Of a stretch of DNA of 35,619 nucleotides, positions 15,967 to 23,930 are shown one piece after another (position 1 is the stretch's first letter; each line of letters opens with the position of its first letter). This DNA comes from Deltaproteobacteria bacterium. GTDB lineage: Bacteria > Desulfobacterota > Desulfobulbia > Desulfobulbales > SURF-16. The stretch spans positions 1-35,619 of the forward strand of contig JAJRUT010000020.1 of the NCBI GenBank assembly GCA_024277655.1. The letters run 5' to 3'. The notes beneath the pieces are model-generated. The model ran no database searches. It was not told the DNA's origin and worked only from the letters and a program-made list of their open reading frames with translations. The position numbers and the translations under genes were made by a program.

Positions 15967-16635
15967 CTAGGGCTTTACTGACTTTAGGTGGCTACATTGG
16001 GAGAATTTTTCCTCAACGCCTTCTTGTAAAAGCGCGGCTCCTTTCACAAATTTGAACTTTCGTTTCGATGCCTTGCCAAAGGAGAGAAGGTTTGACAACA
16101 GGGGTTGCTGGGTCTCATCAAACGTTCCTCTGCATAGCACCATCCCTGATTCAAGATGGATAAGCTGGTAGTCGAAACTAACCGAAGCAGGGGCATTGGC
16201 ACCATATTTTTTGCCGTCAAGCTCCTGAAAACGGTAGATTTGGGAAATAAGTACGGCATCAGCCCCGGCCTGCATCCCAATATAACGGGCTTCTTTGAGT
16301 TGGTTGCCGATGTATGATCCGAGGTAGGAGTCAACCTGGGGCGGACTAAGCAGGGAGACCTTTGTGGTGTTTATAAAATACTCGCCCATGAGATTTGTCA
16401 AGGTTTGGGCACCTGTGTTTAGGGCTGCAATTTCAGTCTGGTTAAATTTTGTTGGGGTCAGGGTGTGTTGGGTGGGGAGAACGATAATAGCGTCAAGGTT
16501 TAGCTCTTTATCATCGTATGGGTCACTAGTTGCAACATCTGGTGACGGGTAGGCGATTGTCTTGTTTTGGCTTGAGCAGGAAGGGGTGAGGAAAAGAAGG
16601 CAAGAAAGCAGGATTATAATATGGTTTTGTTTCAT
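15967..16635 (-). CDS. Putative lipoprotein of unknown function
   Basis: The ATG at 16635 is preferred over in-frame ATGs at 16647 and 16674 because GAGGAAACCG lies directly before it and the next residues form a signal peptide. Residues 1-19 are hydrophobic and end in LTPSC, a plausible lipobox with C20 as the lipidated residue. The remaining 200 residues have no catalytic motif that I recognise. A central stretch (AGADAVLISQIYRF, then a strand pattern ending LESGMVLCRGTFDE) resembles lipoproteins of the DUF799/curli-G-like type, in which a small alpha/beta domain binds other envelope proteins, but this is only a suggestion. It sits between hisB (29-base gap) and the TtcA-like gene (five-base gap). 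Confidence 0.75.
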   Translation of the reverse strand: MKQNHIIILLSCLLFLTPSCSSQNKTIAYPSPDVATSDPYDDKELNLDAIIVLPTQHTLTPTKFNQTEIAALNTGAQTLTNLMGEYFINTTKVSLLSPPQVDSYLGSYIGNQLKEARYIGMQAGADAVLISQIYRFQELDGKKYGANAPASVSFDYQLIHLESGMVLCRGTFDETQQPLLSNLLSFGKASKRKFKFVKGAALLQEGVEEKFSQCSHLKSVKP

Positions 16636-16664
16636 CGGTTTCCTCATTTGCTTGGCAGTGGTTT

Positions 16665-17264
16665 CTAGAGGCACCCTTTGGATGATAAGGTGCCGGTGAC
16701 CCTGGGGTCAATTTGGCTTGCCATATCAAGGGTGCGTCCCAACGCTTTGAAGATGGCCTCTATGATATGGTGGGTATTACTCCCGTATTTTACTTCCACA
16801 TGCAGGGTAATACCAGCATTAAAGGCAAAGGCCCGTAAAAACTCTTCGGTAAGGGCAGTATCAAAGGTACCGGTCTTCTGATCAAGTTGCACCACATCGT
16901 AATGCAGGAAGGGACGGTTTGAGAAATCAAGGGACACCCGAGCCAGGGTTTCATCCATGGGAATGGCAAAATTGCCATAACGGGTGATTGCTGAAAAATC
17001 ACCAAGGGCCTGTTTGAAAGCGGTGCCAAGACAGATGCCAATATCCTCCACGGAATGATGGTCGTCGATTGGGGTGTCGCCAACGCAGGAAAGCTCAAGA
17101 TTAAAAAAGCCATGCACGGTAAGGAGTCTGAGCATATGGTCGAGGAAGGGAACGCCGGTGTCAATGGTGTGTCGTCCCTGACCATCAAGGGTGAGATTAA
17201 GTTTAATGGCTGTTTCCCCGGTGATTCTCTCTTGTTTGTTGATTCGTGATGCTGCCGTAGCCAT
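16665..17264 (-). CDS. hisB: Imidazoleglycerol-phosphate dehydratase
   Basis: HisB dehydrates imidazole glycerol phosphate in histidine synthesis. The 199-residue protein is the monofunctional form, without the HisB-N phosphatase domain found in enterics. The paired metal-binding histidine motifs are present: DHMLRLLTVHGFF, DDHHSVEDIGI and SNTHHIIEAIFKALGR. The start at 17264 has AAGGAGATGTT just upstream. Other his genes are not adjacent, so histidine genes are dispersed here. The gene leads a minus-strand group with a lipoprotein and a TtcA-like gene, and a good promoter overlapped by a hairpin is visible upstream (17314-17347). Confidence 0.96.
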   Translation of the reverse strand: MATAASRINKQERITGETAIKLNLTLDGQGRHTIDTGVPFLDHMLRLLTVHGFFNLELSCVGDTPIDDHHSVEDIGICLGTAFKQALGDFSAITRYGNFAIPMDETLARVSLDFSNRPFLHYDVVQLDQKTGTFDTALTEEFLRAFAFNAGITLHVEVKYGSNTHHIIEAIFKALGRTLDMASQIDPRVTGTLSSKGCL

Positions 17265-17313
17265 AACATCTCCTTATTTAAATATGGGTAACTTTTTGTT
17301 TTTGCAGATGTTT

Positions 17314-17347
17314 CTTATACCAGTCAGATTGTAGGGTTTGCAACCCT
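17314..17347 (-). promoter_or_regulatory. hisB promoter with a dyad over its -35 box
   Basis: On the minus strand TTGCAA (17343-17338) and TATAAG (17319-17314) are separated by 18 bp and lie about 50 bp before the hisB start. A perfect inverted repeat, AGGGTTTGCAACCCT read on plus (17333-17347), covers the -35 box, so a repressor could occupy it. This is a sequence-based prediction. Confidence 0.5.
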
Positions 17348-17490
17348 GAACCCTAAATATAGCCTGCTTTTGTTAAAAAAATATCTTATAACCATAAATG
17401 TTGGTGGGGGATGGTTTATTCTTTATTGGGAGCTTAATCATTATCTGTTGAATAATGAGAAATATAAGCGGTTTCCCGTGAAACTTTTTA

Positions 17491-17519
17491 TTGACAACAA
17501 ATACCATCTCCGATATAAC
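17491..17519 (+). promoter_or_regulatory. Strong sigma70-type promoter for tRNA-Gly
   Basis: TTGACA (17491-17496), an exact consensus -35, is followed after 17 bp by TATAAC (17514-17519), five of six -10 bases. Transcription would begin near 17526, about 50 bp before the tRNA. Confidence 0.75.
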
Positions 17520-17577
17520 AGCCCCTGATTTCGCAACAATAGCAACGCTAATGCGCTACTGCGGATTTTACTGAAAT

Positions 17578-17653
17578 GCGGGAATAGCTCAGTTGGTAGA
17601 GCACAACCTTGCCAAGGTTGGGGTCGCGAGTTCAAGTCTCGTTTCCCGCTCCA
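17578..17653 (+). tRNA. tRNA-Gly (anticodon GCC)
   Basis: The 76-nt sequence folds as a canonical tRNA: acceptor GCGGGAA pairs with TTCCCGC, the D-arm contains AGTTGGTAGA, the anticodon stem CAACC/GGTTG encloses TTGCCAA with GCC at position 34 (17611-17613), and the T-arm is GCGAG TTCAAGT CTCGT. The 3' CCA is encoded (17651-17653). It is a single tRNA gene with its own promoter and terminator. Confidence 0.97.
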
Positions 17654-17661
17654 TGAATATC

Positions 17662-17689
17662 AAGGTTCGAAATTTTCGAACCTTTTTTT
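17662..17689 (+). terminator. Rho-independent terminator after tRNA-Gly
   Basis: AAGGTTCGAA pairs with TTCGAACCTT around a three-base loop, followed by a run of seven T (17683-17689). It lies nine bases after the tRNA and about 70 bp before rplM, so the ribosomal genes need their own start or readthrough. Confidence 0.88.
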
Positions 17690-17759
17690 GTCATATCTGG
17701 ATTGGCCGGCTTATTCAAGAATAAGTCCGTCGATCTTATTTTATTTTGAGGAAAATACT

Positions 17760-18188
17760 ATGACCACAGTTCTGACACCGGTCAATGAAATCGAACGGAA
17801 ATGGTTTATTGTCGATGCTGAGAGCAAAATTCTTGGTCGCTTGGCGACAGAAATTGCTACTCGTTTGCGTGGTAAGCACAAGCCAAATTATTCTACATTT
17901 CAGGATGTGGGTGATTTCGTTGTTGTGGTCAATGCCGAGAAGGTGCGTTTGACCGGCAAGAAGCTTACCGGTAAAAAATACTACCACCATACAGGTTATA
18001 TTGGTGGTCTAAAAGAGTGTACGGCTGAAGAGCTTTTGGAAAAACACCCTACTGACGTTTTGTTTAAAGCGGTTCAGGGGATGCTTCCCAAGAATAGCCT
18101 TGGTCGTGCCCAATTGAAAAAATTGAAGGTTTATGCCGGTGGAGATCATCCCCATGACGCGCAACAGCCTGAAGAATTAAAGTTATAG
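17760..18188 (+). CDS. rplM: 50S ribosomal protein L13
   Basis: L13 is an early-assembling protein of the large subunit. The ATG at 17760 is preceded by GAGGAAAATACT and gives 142 residues, the family length. Conserved features are the [28 protein letters not shown] start, a [15 protein letters not shown] strand, [12 protein letters not shown], and the [29 protein letters not shown] end. It is followed by rpsI after 15 bases, the normal L13-S9 operon. A short AATAAG/CTTATT dyad (17720-17740) lies in the leader and could take part in autoregulation, but this is not demonstrated by sequence. Confidence 0.98.
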   Translation: MTTVLTPVNEIERKWFIVDAESKILGRLATEIATRLRGKHKPNYSTFQDVGDFVVVVNAEKVRLTGKKLTGKKYYHHTGYIGGLKECTAEELLEKHPTDVLFKAVQGMLPKNSLGRAQLKKLKVYAGGDHPHDAQQPEELKL

Positions 18189-18203
18189 ATTCGGAGAAAA
18201 GTA

Positions 18204-18599
18204 ATGGCTGAACAAAGATATTACGCTACAGGAAAACGTAAAAGTGCAGTTGCCCGTGTGTGGCTTTCTGCTGGTGACGGTACTGTTGTCGTGAACAAGA
18301 AGGATTCCATGACTGAGTATTTTGGTGGTGCTCAGGATCTTAATTTGATTCTGAAGCCTTTTATCCTCACTGATACTACTGGCAAGTATAATGTTATGGT
18401 TACCCTTAAGGGTGGTGGCAAATCGGCTCAGGCTGATGCCCTGCGTCACGGTATTTCCAAAGCCCTTACCGAAATTGACATTAACTTGCGTGGTACTCTG
18501 AAAAAGGCTGGTCTCCTGACCCGTGATTCACGAGTCAAAGAGCGTAAGAAATATGGTCAAAAAGGCGCTCGCGCCCGTTTCCAGTTCTCGAAACGATAA
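18204..18599 (+). CDS. rpsI: 30S ribosomal protein S9
   Basis: S9 sits in the 30S head and its C-terminal tail reaches the P-site tRNA. The 131-residue protein has the typical [16 protein letters not shown] start, [17 protein letters not shown] centre, and a basic tail ending QFSKR, the conserved C-terminus that contacts the anticodon loop. The ATG at 18204 follows GGAGAAAAGTA. It is co-transcribed with rplM and ends at a strong terminator. Confidence 0.98.
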   Translation: MAEQRYYATGKRKSAVARVWLSAGDGTVVVNKKDSMTEYFGGAQDLNLILKPFILTDTTGKYNVMVTLKGGGKSAQADALRHGISKALTEIDINLRGTLKKAGLLTRDSRVKERKKYGQKGARARFQFSKR

Positions 18600-18636
18600 T
18601 TGGACCCGGCGTGATTGCTGGTCTGCAGGTTTGGAA

Positions 18637-18670
18637 GGGGAAGGTGAGCTATTCACTTTCCCCTTTTTTT
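18637..18670 (+). terminator. Rho-independent terminator of rplM-rpsI
   Basis: GGGGAAGGTGA pairs with TCACTTTCCCC around a five-base loop (one G-U pair), followed by seven T. It lies 37 bases after the rpsI stop. Confidence 0.92.
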
Positions 18671-18675
18671 ATTTC

Positions 18676-18725
18676 ACCACGGAGGCTCGAAGTTTTCGTT
18701 TTGGTAGCCATTTAACCTTCGTGGT
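18676..18725. repeat. Small inverted repeat upstream of argC
   Basis: ACCACGGAGG (18676-18685) is inverted with one mismatch as CCTTCGTGGT (18716-18725). The ends are of the widespread 'ACCACGAAGG' small repeat type, similar in style to the copies at 13004 and 14061. It lies 34 bp before the argC start, so it could affect its leader. Confidence 0.5.
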
Positions 18726-18759
18726 TGCTACTGTTTTGTAAGGTGGTGGGGATACGATT

Positions 18760-19797
18760 ATGATTAAAGTTGGTATCGTTGGTGCTTCCGGTTACACCGG
18801 GGTCGAGCTTACACGGTTGTTGGTAAATCATCCCAAGGTGGACCTTGTTGTTGCCACCTCCAGACAATATGCCGGTCAGAAACTGGCAGATGTCTACCCT
18901 AACCTGCGGGGGATCACTGATATTGTCTGTGAAGATGTGGTGCTTGCTGAACTGGTGGATAAGGCTGATCTATTCTTTACCGCGGTTCCCCATCAAACGG
19001 CGATGAATATTGTTCCTGCCTTTCTTGAAGCAGGGAAAAAGGTTGTCGATCTCAGTGCTGATTTTCGGATTGATGATGCTACGGTTTATGAAGAGTGGTA
19101 TCAGACCCATATTGCTAAAGAGTACCTTGAAGAAGCGGTGTATGGTTTACCTGAACTTAATCGTGGGGCAATTACCAAGGCCAGGCTTATTGCCAATCCC
19201 GGTTGCTATCCAACCTCCATCATCCTTGGTTTAGCGCCACTGTTAAGAGAGGGGATTATCGATCCCCAGACGATTATAGCCGATAGTAAATCTGGAACCT
19301 CCGGTGCCGGACGTGGGGCTAAACAGGCCACCCTATATTGTGAGGTGACGGATGGTTTCAAGGCCTATGGGGTTGGTAATCATCGCCATACCCCTGAGAT
19401 TGAGCAGGAAATCTCAAAGCTTGCAGGTAGCGGAGTAAAGATATCTTTTACTCCCCATCTGGTTCCCATGGTGCGCGGAATTTTAAGTACCGTATATGGC
19501 TCACTTATAAAAGAGGTAAGCCAAGTGGAAGTGGATGAGCTTTATTTGGATTTTTATAAGGATGAGCCTTTTGTTCGGCCCTGTTCTCCTGGTTCATTTC
19601 CGGCAACCCAGTTTGTCCGTGGCAGTAACTATTGTGATATTGGAACCAAGGTTGACCTGCGGACCGGGCGAATTGTCATTGTCTCTGCCATTGATAATTT
19701 GGTCAAGGGGGCTGCCGGGCAGGCCGTTCAGAATATGAACCTGGTTTTAGGTCTTGAAGAGGGTCTGGGGCTTTCTGTGGTGCCTCTCTTTCCTTAA
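18760..19797 (+). CDS. argC: N-acetyl-gamma-glutamyl-phosphate reductase
   Basis: ArgC reduces N-acetylglutamyl phosphate to the semialdehyde with NADPH in arginine synthesis. The 345-residue protein begins with the Rossmann motif [18 protein letters not shown] and has the catalytic C149 in [21 protein letters not shown], and the [10 protein letters not shown] substrate-binding segment. Length and motif order are standard for type 1 ArgC. The ATG at 18760 follows AAGGTGGTGGGG. It is followed by truA after 40 bases, probably in one transcript. No other arg gene is adjacent. Confidence 0.97.
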   Translation: MIKVGIVGASGYTGVELTRLLVNHPKVDLVVATSRQYAGQKLADVYPNLRGITDIVCEDVVLAELVDKADLFFTAVPHQTAMNIVPAFLEAGKKVVDLSADFRIDDATVYEEWYQTHIAKEYLEEAVYGLPELNRGAITKARLIANPGCYPTSIILGLAPLLREGIIDPQTIIADSKSGTSGAGRGAKQATLYCEVTDGFKAYGVGNHRHTPEIEQEISKLAGSGVKISFTPHLVPMVRGILSTVYGSLIKEVSQVEVDELYLDFYKDEPFVRPCSPGSFPATQFVRGSNYCDIGTKVDLRTGRIVIVSAIDNLVKGAAGQAVQNMNLVLGLEEGLGLSVVPLFP

Positions 19798-19837
19798 GTA
19801 TAAGTAAGTAAGTCCGGTCTGATATTTAGGGGGGGCA

Positions 19838-20605
19838 ATGCGGACAGTCAAGTTGCTGATTAGTTTTGATGGGTGTCATTACGCAGGTTGGCAGCGGCAG
19901 AAGAATCAAGCCACTATTCAAGGTGCCCTTGAGGATGTGCTCAGTCAGGTCTGCAATGAGTCGATTACTCTTCACGGGGCAGGGCGTACAGATGCCGGGG
20001 TTCATGCCCATGGGATGGTGGCCCATTTTCAAACGACAAGCCTGATTTCTGGCTATAAACTGCTACGTGGTTTGAACTCTCTTCTCTCTTCCACCATCCG
20101 TGTTCATGCTGCAGATGATGTTCCCGCATCTTTCCATGCCCGTAAAAGTGCCATCTCCAAACAGTATTGGTACTTCTTTTCCTGTGCCGAAGTTCTTGCT
20201 GCCACTCGTATTCCGCTGGTGGCCCATCTACCAAAACTCAAATATCTTGAGCGAATGCGTGAGTGTTTGCCGTTTTTGCTCGGAACCCATAATTTTGCCT
20301 CCTTTGAGGCTGTTGGTTCCAGAGATCTTTCCCGGACAACCGGTCGAGGGGCAGAACGCACCCTGACAAAGGTCGCCATTGAAGCCAGTGATCCCCAATT
20401 TCCAGAGGAATATAAGCTTATTTTACATGGGGATGGGTTTCTGCGTAAAATGGTGCGAAATATTGCCGGCACATTGTTTGAGGTTGGGGTCGGACGGATG
20501 TCGGTTGCGGAGTTTACCAGGGTGGTTCTGGCTGAGGATCGCACGTTTGCCGGGCCAACAGCACCGGCCTGTGGTCTGTTTCTGCACCGGGTTGAGTACG
20601 CTTGA
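19838..20605 (+). CDS. truA: tRNA pseudouridine(38-40) synthase
   Basis: TruA converts uridines 38-40 in the anticodon stem-loop of many tRNAs to pseudouridine. The 255-residue protein starts KLLISFDGCHYAGWQRQ, has the catalytic D52 in GAGRTDAGVHA, SFHARKSAISKQYWY, and the late GDGFLRKMVRNIAGTL motif. All are TruA family marks and the length is normal. The ATG at 19838 follows TAGGGGGGGCA. It is downstream of argC in the same direction. Confidence 0.96.
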   Translation: MRTVKLLISFDGCHYAGWQRQKNQATIQGALEDVLSQVCNESITLHGAGRTDAGVHAHGMVAHFQTTSLISGYKLLRGLNSLLSSTIRVHAADDVPASFHARKSAISKQYWYFFSCAEVLAATRIPLVAHLPKLKYLERMRECLPFLLGTHNFASFEAVGSRDLSRTTGRGAERTLTKVAIEASDPQFPEEYKLILHGDGFLRKMVRNIAGTLFEVGVGRMSVAEFTRVVLAEDRTFAGPTAPACGLFLHRVEYA

Positions 20606-20651
20606 GGGGATGGTCTAGTGGGTTGTCAGAGGGGTAAATAGGAAAAATGTT

Positions 20652-20720
20652 GCGGCATTCCCCTTCCTGATTGGAGGTAAACTGAGGAAGGATTTTCAAA
20701 CAGGAAGGGGACGCCTCAAC
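20652..20720. repeat. REP-like inverted pair
   Basis: CCCCTTCCTG (20660-20669) is perfectly inverted as CAGGAAGGGG (20701-20710). With one gap and two substitutions the arms extend to GTTGCGGCATTCCCCTTCCTG and the complement of CAGGAAGGGGACGCCTCAAC. This is the style of REP/BIME units mobilised by IS200-like REP-associated transposases. No such transposase is in the window. It lies just after truA and may act as a transcript end. Confidence 0.6.
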
Positions 20721-20910
20721 GTTATGTCTAACTCCCAGCAAGATATATGCCTTTAGCTCTTTATCTGCGGCCTGTAACTTTTTTACACCTTGTATTGTGC
20801 GTAAATACAGTTAAATGTGGTTGTTGGGGGCGTGGGGTGAATGGGGCTTTGTGAGCGGTGGTCGCCCTCCAGTTTCTGAGCAGTGATTTATGATATTGGC
20901 TTATTGGCTA

Positions 20911-20944
20911 ACCTGTCTGGTTGATGACATCAATGAAAACAGGT
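20911..20944 (+). promoter_or_regulatory. Nested hairpin in the aminotransferase leader
   Basis: ACCTGT (20911-20916) pairs with ACAGGT (20939-20944), and inside it TTGAT (20921-20925) pairs with ATCAA (20929-20933). There is no T-run, so it is not a terminator. It lies about 115 bp before the start codon. Function is unknown and chance is possible. Confidence 0.25.
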
Positions 20945-21057
20945 AAAGAACGAAGAGTGCTTGCAACTTACTTGGTGATACAGTAAATCTTTCGCTGGCG
21001 GATAAAATATCAATATTCATTTAGTTACTAACTTCAAGGCTTATAAGGAATAAGATA

Positions 21058-22266
21058 ATGGGCGAAAACGTGATTGCACTAGCACAAAGGATGTCACTGG
21101 TTAAACCTTCTCCAACTCTGGCTGTGAATGCCAAGGCTAAACAGATGAAAGCAGAAGGTGCTGATATCCTTAATTTCAGTGTTGGTGAGCCTGATTTTGC
21201 CACGCCGGATCATGTGTGTGCTGCTGGAATTAAAGCCATTGAAGAAAAATTTACCAGGTATACGGCTGTGCCAGGCATTATCGAATTACGGCAGGCCATT
21301 GTGGATCGTTTTAAGGAAGATCATGGCTGGGAGTATGAGCCTGACCAGGTTCAGGTTTCCTGTGGTGGTAAACATGGTCTGTACAATATGGCCCAAGCCC
21401 TTTTTGGCGCGGGAGATGAGGTTCTCATTCCCACCCCATACTGGGTATCCTATCCGCCCATCGTCACCCTTGCTGGAGCCACCCCTGTTGAGGTGCCCCT
21501 GGAGGAAAAGGATGATTTTGATTTAACGGCAGAAAACCTGAAGGCATTTGCCACCGCAAAAACTAAAGGGATCATTTTAAATAGTCCCTCGAATCCAACT
21601 GGAGCTGTATTTTCCGAGAAATCTCTGCGCGCCGTTGCTGATATGGCACTCGCTGAGGGTTGGGTTGTTATTGTTGATGATATCTATGACACTATTGTTT
21701 ACAACGATGAGCCTCTGCCCCATATCCTTGATATTGAGCCAAAACTTAAGGATCAGGTCATTATTTTAAATGGTGTTTCGAAGTCATTTGCCATGCCTGG
21801 TTGGCGGATTGGTTACTCCCTGGGGCCAAAGCATATTATTGCCGGCATGAACAAGATTCAGAGTCAGTCCACCTCTAATCCATCGTCCGTTGCCCAGCGG
21901 GCAGCCCTTGCCGCCGTTAGTGGGCCACAAAATTTCCCCCGGGATATGAAGGTGTCTTTTCAGCCCCGGCGTGATTTTATTATTGCCGAGCTTACCTCCA
22001 TTGCCGGAGTTACCTGTGTTGTGCCCAACGGGGCCTTCTATGTCTTCCCAAATTTGTCAGCCTATTTTGGCAAGGCCTTTGAGGGCAAAAAGATTGAAGG
22101 TTCTGTTGATATGTCGGCCTATCTGCTTGAAAAGAGTTTTATGGCAACTGTGCCAGGTGCCGCCTTTGGTGCCGATGAATTTGTGCGTTTCTCTTTTGCC
22201 GCATCCATGGACGATATTAAAGAGGGTATGCGCCGCTTGAAAGAGGCTCTAAGCAATTTAAGCTAG
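21058..22266 (+). CDS. aspC: PLP-dependent aspartate aminotransferase (class I, Ib type)
   Basis: This 402-residue fold-type I aminotransferase moves amino groups between aspartate or related amino acids and 2-oxoglutarate, using pyridoxal phosphate. The PLP lysine is K242 in GVSKSFAMPGWRIGY; NSPSNPTGAV binds the cofactor and substrate carboxylate; IVDDIYD carries the aspartate that pairs with the pyridine nitrogen; the distal arginine lies in FVRFSFA. The N-terminus (IALAQRMSLVKPSPTLAVNAKAKQ) is that of the Ib subgroup, which also includes glutamate-prephenate aminotransferases, so exact specificity is open. The ATG at 21058 follows AAGGAATAAGATA. It is monocistronic and ends at a bidirectional terminator. 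Confidence 0.93.
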   Translation: MGENVIALAQRMSLVKPSPTLAVNAKAKQMKAEGADILNFSVGEPDFATPDHVCAAGIKAIEEKFTRYTAVPGIIELRQAIVDRFKEDHGWEYEPDQVQVSCGGKHGLYNMAQALFGAGDEVLIPTPYWVSYPPIVTLAGATPVEVPLEEKDDFDLTAENLKAFATAKTKGIILNSPSNPTGAVFSEKSLRAVADMALAEGWVVIVDDIYDTIVYNDEPLPHILDIEPKLKDQVIILNGVSKSFAMPGWRIGYSLGPKHIIAGMNKIQSQSTSNPSSVAQRAALAAVSGPQNFPRDMKVSFQPRRDFIIAELTSIAGVTCVVPNGAFYVFPNLSAYFGKAFEGKKIEGSVDMSAYLLEKSFMATVPGAAFGADEFVRFSFAASMDDIKEGMRRLKEALSNLS

Positions 22267-22296
22267 TGTTAAGATAACTCACAAGGTTGTCTGTAT

Positions 22297-22333
22297 AAAA
22301 AAAGCCCCATGGTTTTCCATGGGGCTTTTTTTT
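22297..22333. terminator. Bidirectional rho-independent terminator
   Basis: AAAAAAAGCCCCATGG and CCATGGGGCTTTTTTT form a perfect stem around TTTT. A-tract on one side and T-tract on the other let it serve both strands. It sits between the convergent aminotransferase and REC-SpoIIE genes. Confidence 0.94.
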
Positions 22334-22357
22334 GCGTTTTGGCTATTGGGGGGCGGG

Positions 22358-23494
22358 CTAAATTTCCACCGCCATGACAACGATATCATCATCATCCTCC
22401 TCGGCGTTTACATCGGTGACGTAATCCTTAAAGGTTACCGCCCGCTTGCTTAAATCAACACCGCCCATTTTTCCTGCTGCCTCAAGCAGTCGCCATAGTT
22501 CACTGGACCAGACCTTTTGCCTTGTTGCCCGTTCAATCAGACCATCGGTATAGATAATGAAATTGTCGTTTGGCGCAACTGCGATGGTTTGCATCTCAAA
22601 GCTGACATCCTTAAAAACCCCAAGGGCGTCACCATTGCAAGGGATCAACTTGGGGTCACCTTTTTGCGGGATGTAGAGCAGGGGAGGATGAGCCGCATTG
22701 CAGATTTGCATCATTCCTGTTTCGCGGTTTAATATGGTAATGCAGGCTGTGATAAATTTACCCGGCGGCATAATCTCGCGCATGATGGAATTGAGCAGAT
22801 GCATGGTTTCCATCGGGGTATAGATCAGGGATACATTCTGTTTAAGCAGAGCCTTTAAGGCTGATGTCATAAAACTTGAGCCGATATCATGACCGGAAAT
22901 ATCCGCCACCACGTAGCAGGTGATCTTCTTTGATATCTGGATAACATCATAGAAGTCACCCCCCGCCTCATGCAGTGATTTATAGAATATGGAGAATTTG
23001 GCATCAGGCAGGGACTCAGGTTGTAATAAAAAGTTGGTCTGGGCCTCTGCTATCTGTTGGAGTTTACGGGCCTGATTCTCGATAACGGCGTTGGTGGCTC
23101 GGCTTAGTTTAAGGTGCAGATTAATTCTTGCCACCACCTCCAGGGAGTGGAATGGTTTGACAATATAATCCACCGCACCGAGCTCAAACCCTTTGAGCTT
23201 TTTTCCCACATCGGTGGATGCGGTGAGAAATATAACGGGGATATGGTTGGTTTTGCTATCAAGCTTGAGCTTTGCCAGGACCTCAAATCCATCCTCGTTT
23301 GGCATGGAAATATCTAGTAGAATAAGATCGGGCATCTCCTTTCTGGCGATGGCACGACCATCAGAACCGTTTGTGGCGGACAATGTTGTGTACCCCGAGA
23401 GGGAAAGGGTTTCCTCCAGAAGTAATACGTTTATCTCCTCATCATCAATAATGAGAATTGAAATCAGAGATTGCTGGGAAAGAGACATTGTCAT
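22358..23494 (-). CDS. Response regulator with SpoIIE/PP2C-type serine phosphatase output
   Basis: The 378-residue protein joins a receiver domain (residues 10-130, phospho-acceptor D61 in LILLDISMP, K in YIVKPF) to a short coiled linker and a SpoIIE/RsbU-type PP2M phosphatase domain (about 165-378). The phosphatase metal-site motifs are visible: EAGGDFYDV, VADISGHDIGSSF, NAAHPPLLY, YTDGLIE and the final EEDDDDIVVMAVEI. Such proteins dephosphorylate an anti-sigma antagonist (STAS protein) in partner-switching pathways. No STAS or anti-sigma kinase gene is adjacent, so the partner lies elsewhere. Start codons at 23494 and 23488 are both possible with no clear ribosome binding site. It stands alone, ending at the shared terminator. 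Confidence 0.92.
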   Translation of the reverse strand: MTMSLSQQSLISILIIDDEEINVLLLEETLSLSGYTTLSATNGSDGRAIARKEMPDLILLDISMPNEDGFEVLAKLKLDSKTNHIPVIFLTASTDVGKKLKGFELGAVDYIVKPFHSLEVVARINLHLKLSRATNAVIENQARKLQQIAEAQTNFLLQPESLPDAKFSIFYKSLHEAGGDFYDVIQISKKITCYVVADISGHDIGSSFMTSALKALLKQNVSLIYTPMETMHLLNSIMREIMPPGKFITACITILNRETGMMQICNAAHPPLLYIPQKGDPKLIPCNGDALGVFKDVSFEMQTIAVAPNDNFIIYTDGLIERATRQKVWSSELWRLLEAAGKMGGVDLSKRAVTFKDYVTDVNAEEDDDDIVVMAVEI

Positions 23495-23632
23495 TCACGG
23501 GTTGGGATTTGTAAACAGTGGGCATTCTATCTAACGACTCTACTTGTACTATACCTAGCGCAAACATGAAGAATCCAGTGGTTTGATCTCTTTAGGCCAC
23601 CCTGAGTTTATGTCTTCTATTCTGTTTGCCAT

Positions 23633-23674
23633 AAAAAAGGCCCATATCATATCACAATGATACAGACCTTTTTT
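23633..23674. terminator. Terminator-like hairpin downstream of the small ORF
   Basis: AAAAAAGG (23633-23640) pairs with CCTTTTTT (23667-23674), with an inner stem TATCAT/ATGATA. The A/T tracts make it work in both directions. On the minus strand it begins 18 bases after the small ORF stop, as expected for its transcript end. Confidence 0.7.
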
Positions 23675-23691
23675 GCAGAGGCTGGTGGAGT

Positions 23692-23868
23692 TTAAACGTG
23701 TTCAACGCTCATTGTCCACGTCCACTGATCCAGTGGTTTGGCGGATGATAGGGGCTTTGAACCATTGCGTTTATAGCATTGATAGACCCATGTGTTATCT
23801 TTGATGAAAATTTTGATAAGCCCGAGGTTTGGGTGCTCGTAAAAACCTGCTTCGTATGCGCCTTGCAT
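23692..23868 (-). CDS. Unassigned small protein (58 aa), possibly 5'-truncated
   Basis: An ATG at 23868 opens 58 codons ending at TAA 23692-23694. The product (starting MQGAYEAGFYEHPNLGLIKI and ending in QWTWTMSVEHV) is rich in aromatic and basic residues and reads like a small beta-rich domain, but I recognise no family. The same frame stays open for another 23 codons upstream (VTAFKYGTGSFSKKYLSQGKH) without any ATG, GTG or TTG and no ribosome binding site precedes 23868. It may be a small gene or the surviving 3' part of a longer one. A terminator hairpin after the stop and a palindrome upstream support a transcription unit. It is too short for routine gene calls. Confidence 0.4.
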   Translation of the reverse strand: MQGAYEAGFYEHPNLGLIKIFIKDNTWVYQCYKRNGSKPLSSAKPLDQWTWTMSVEHV

Positions 23869-23930
23869 GTGTTTGCCCTGTGAGAGATATTTTTTTGAAA
23901 AAGATCCTGTACCGTACTTGAAAGCCGTTA

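Larger units (their letters stand above)
17265..17577. other. Divergent intergenic region between hisB and tRNA-Gly
   Basis: This 313-bp, AT-rich gap carries a hisB promoter (17314-17347) and a tRNA promoter (17491-17519). Nothing further is recognised between 17350 and 17480. Confidence 0.55.
20606..21057. other. Intergenic region between truA and the aminotransferase gene
   Basis: The 452-bp gap contains a REP-like inverted pair (20652-20720) and a nested hairpin (20911-20944). A possible -35 TTGCAA lies at 20968, but its -10 is poor. No ORF, tRNA or recognised riboswitch is seen. Confidence 0.5.

Noticed and set aside
17441-17635. A 64-codon minus-strand frame
   Set aside because: It overlaps the tRNA-Gly gene and its promoter and has no protein-like composition.
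17662-17689. Attenuator for the rplM-rpsI operon
   Set aside because: The hairpin is only nine bases from the tRNA end and is explained as the tRNA terminator; no competing structure was found.
20514-20741. A 75-codon minus-strand frame
   Set aside because: It overlaps the end of truA and the REP-like pair and has no ribosome binding site.
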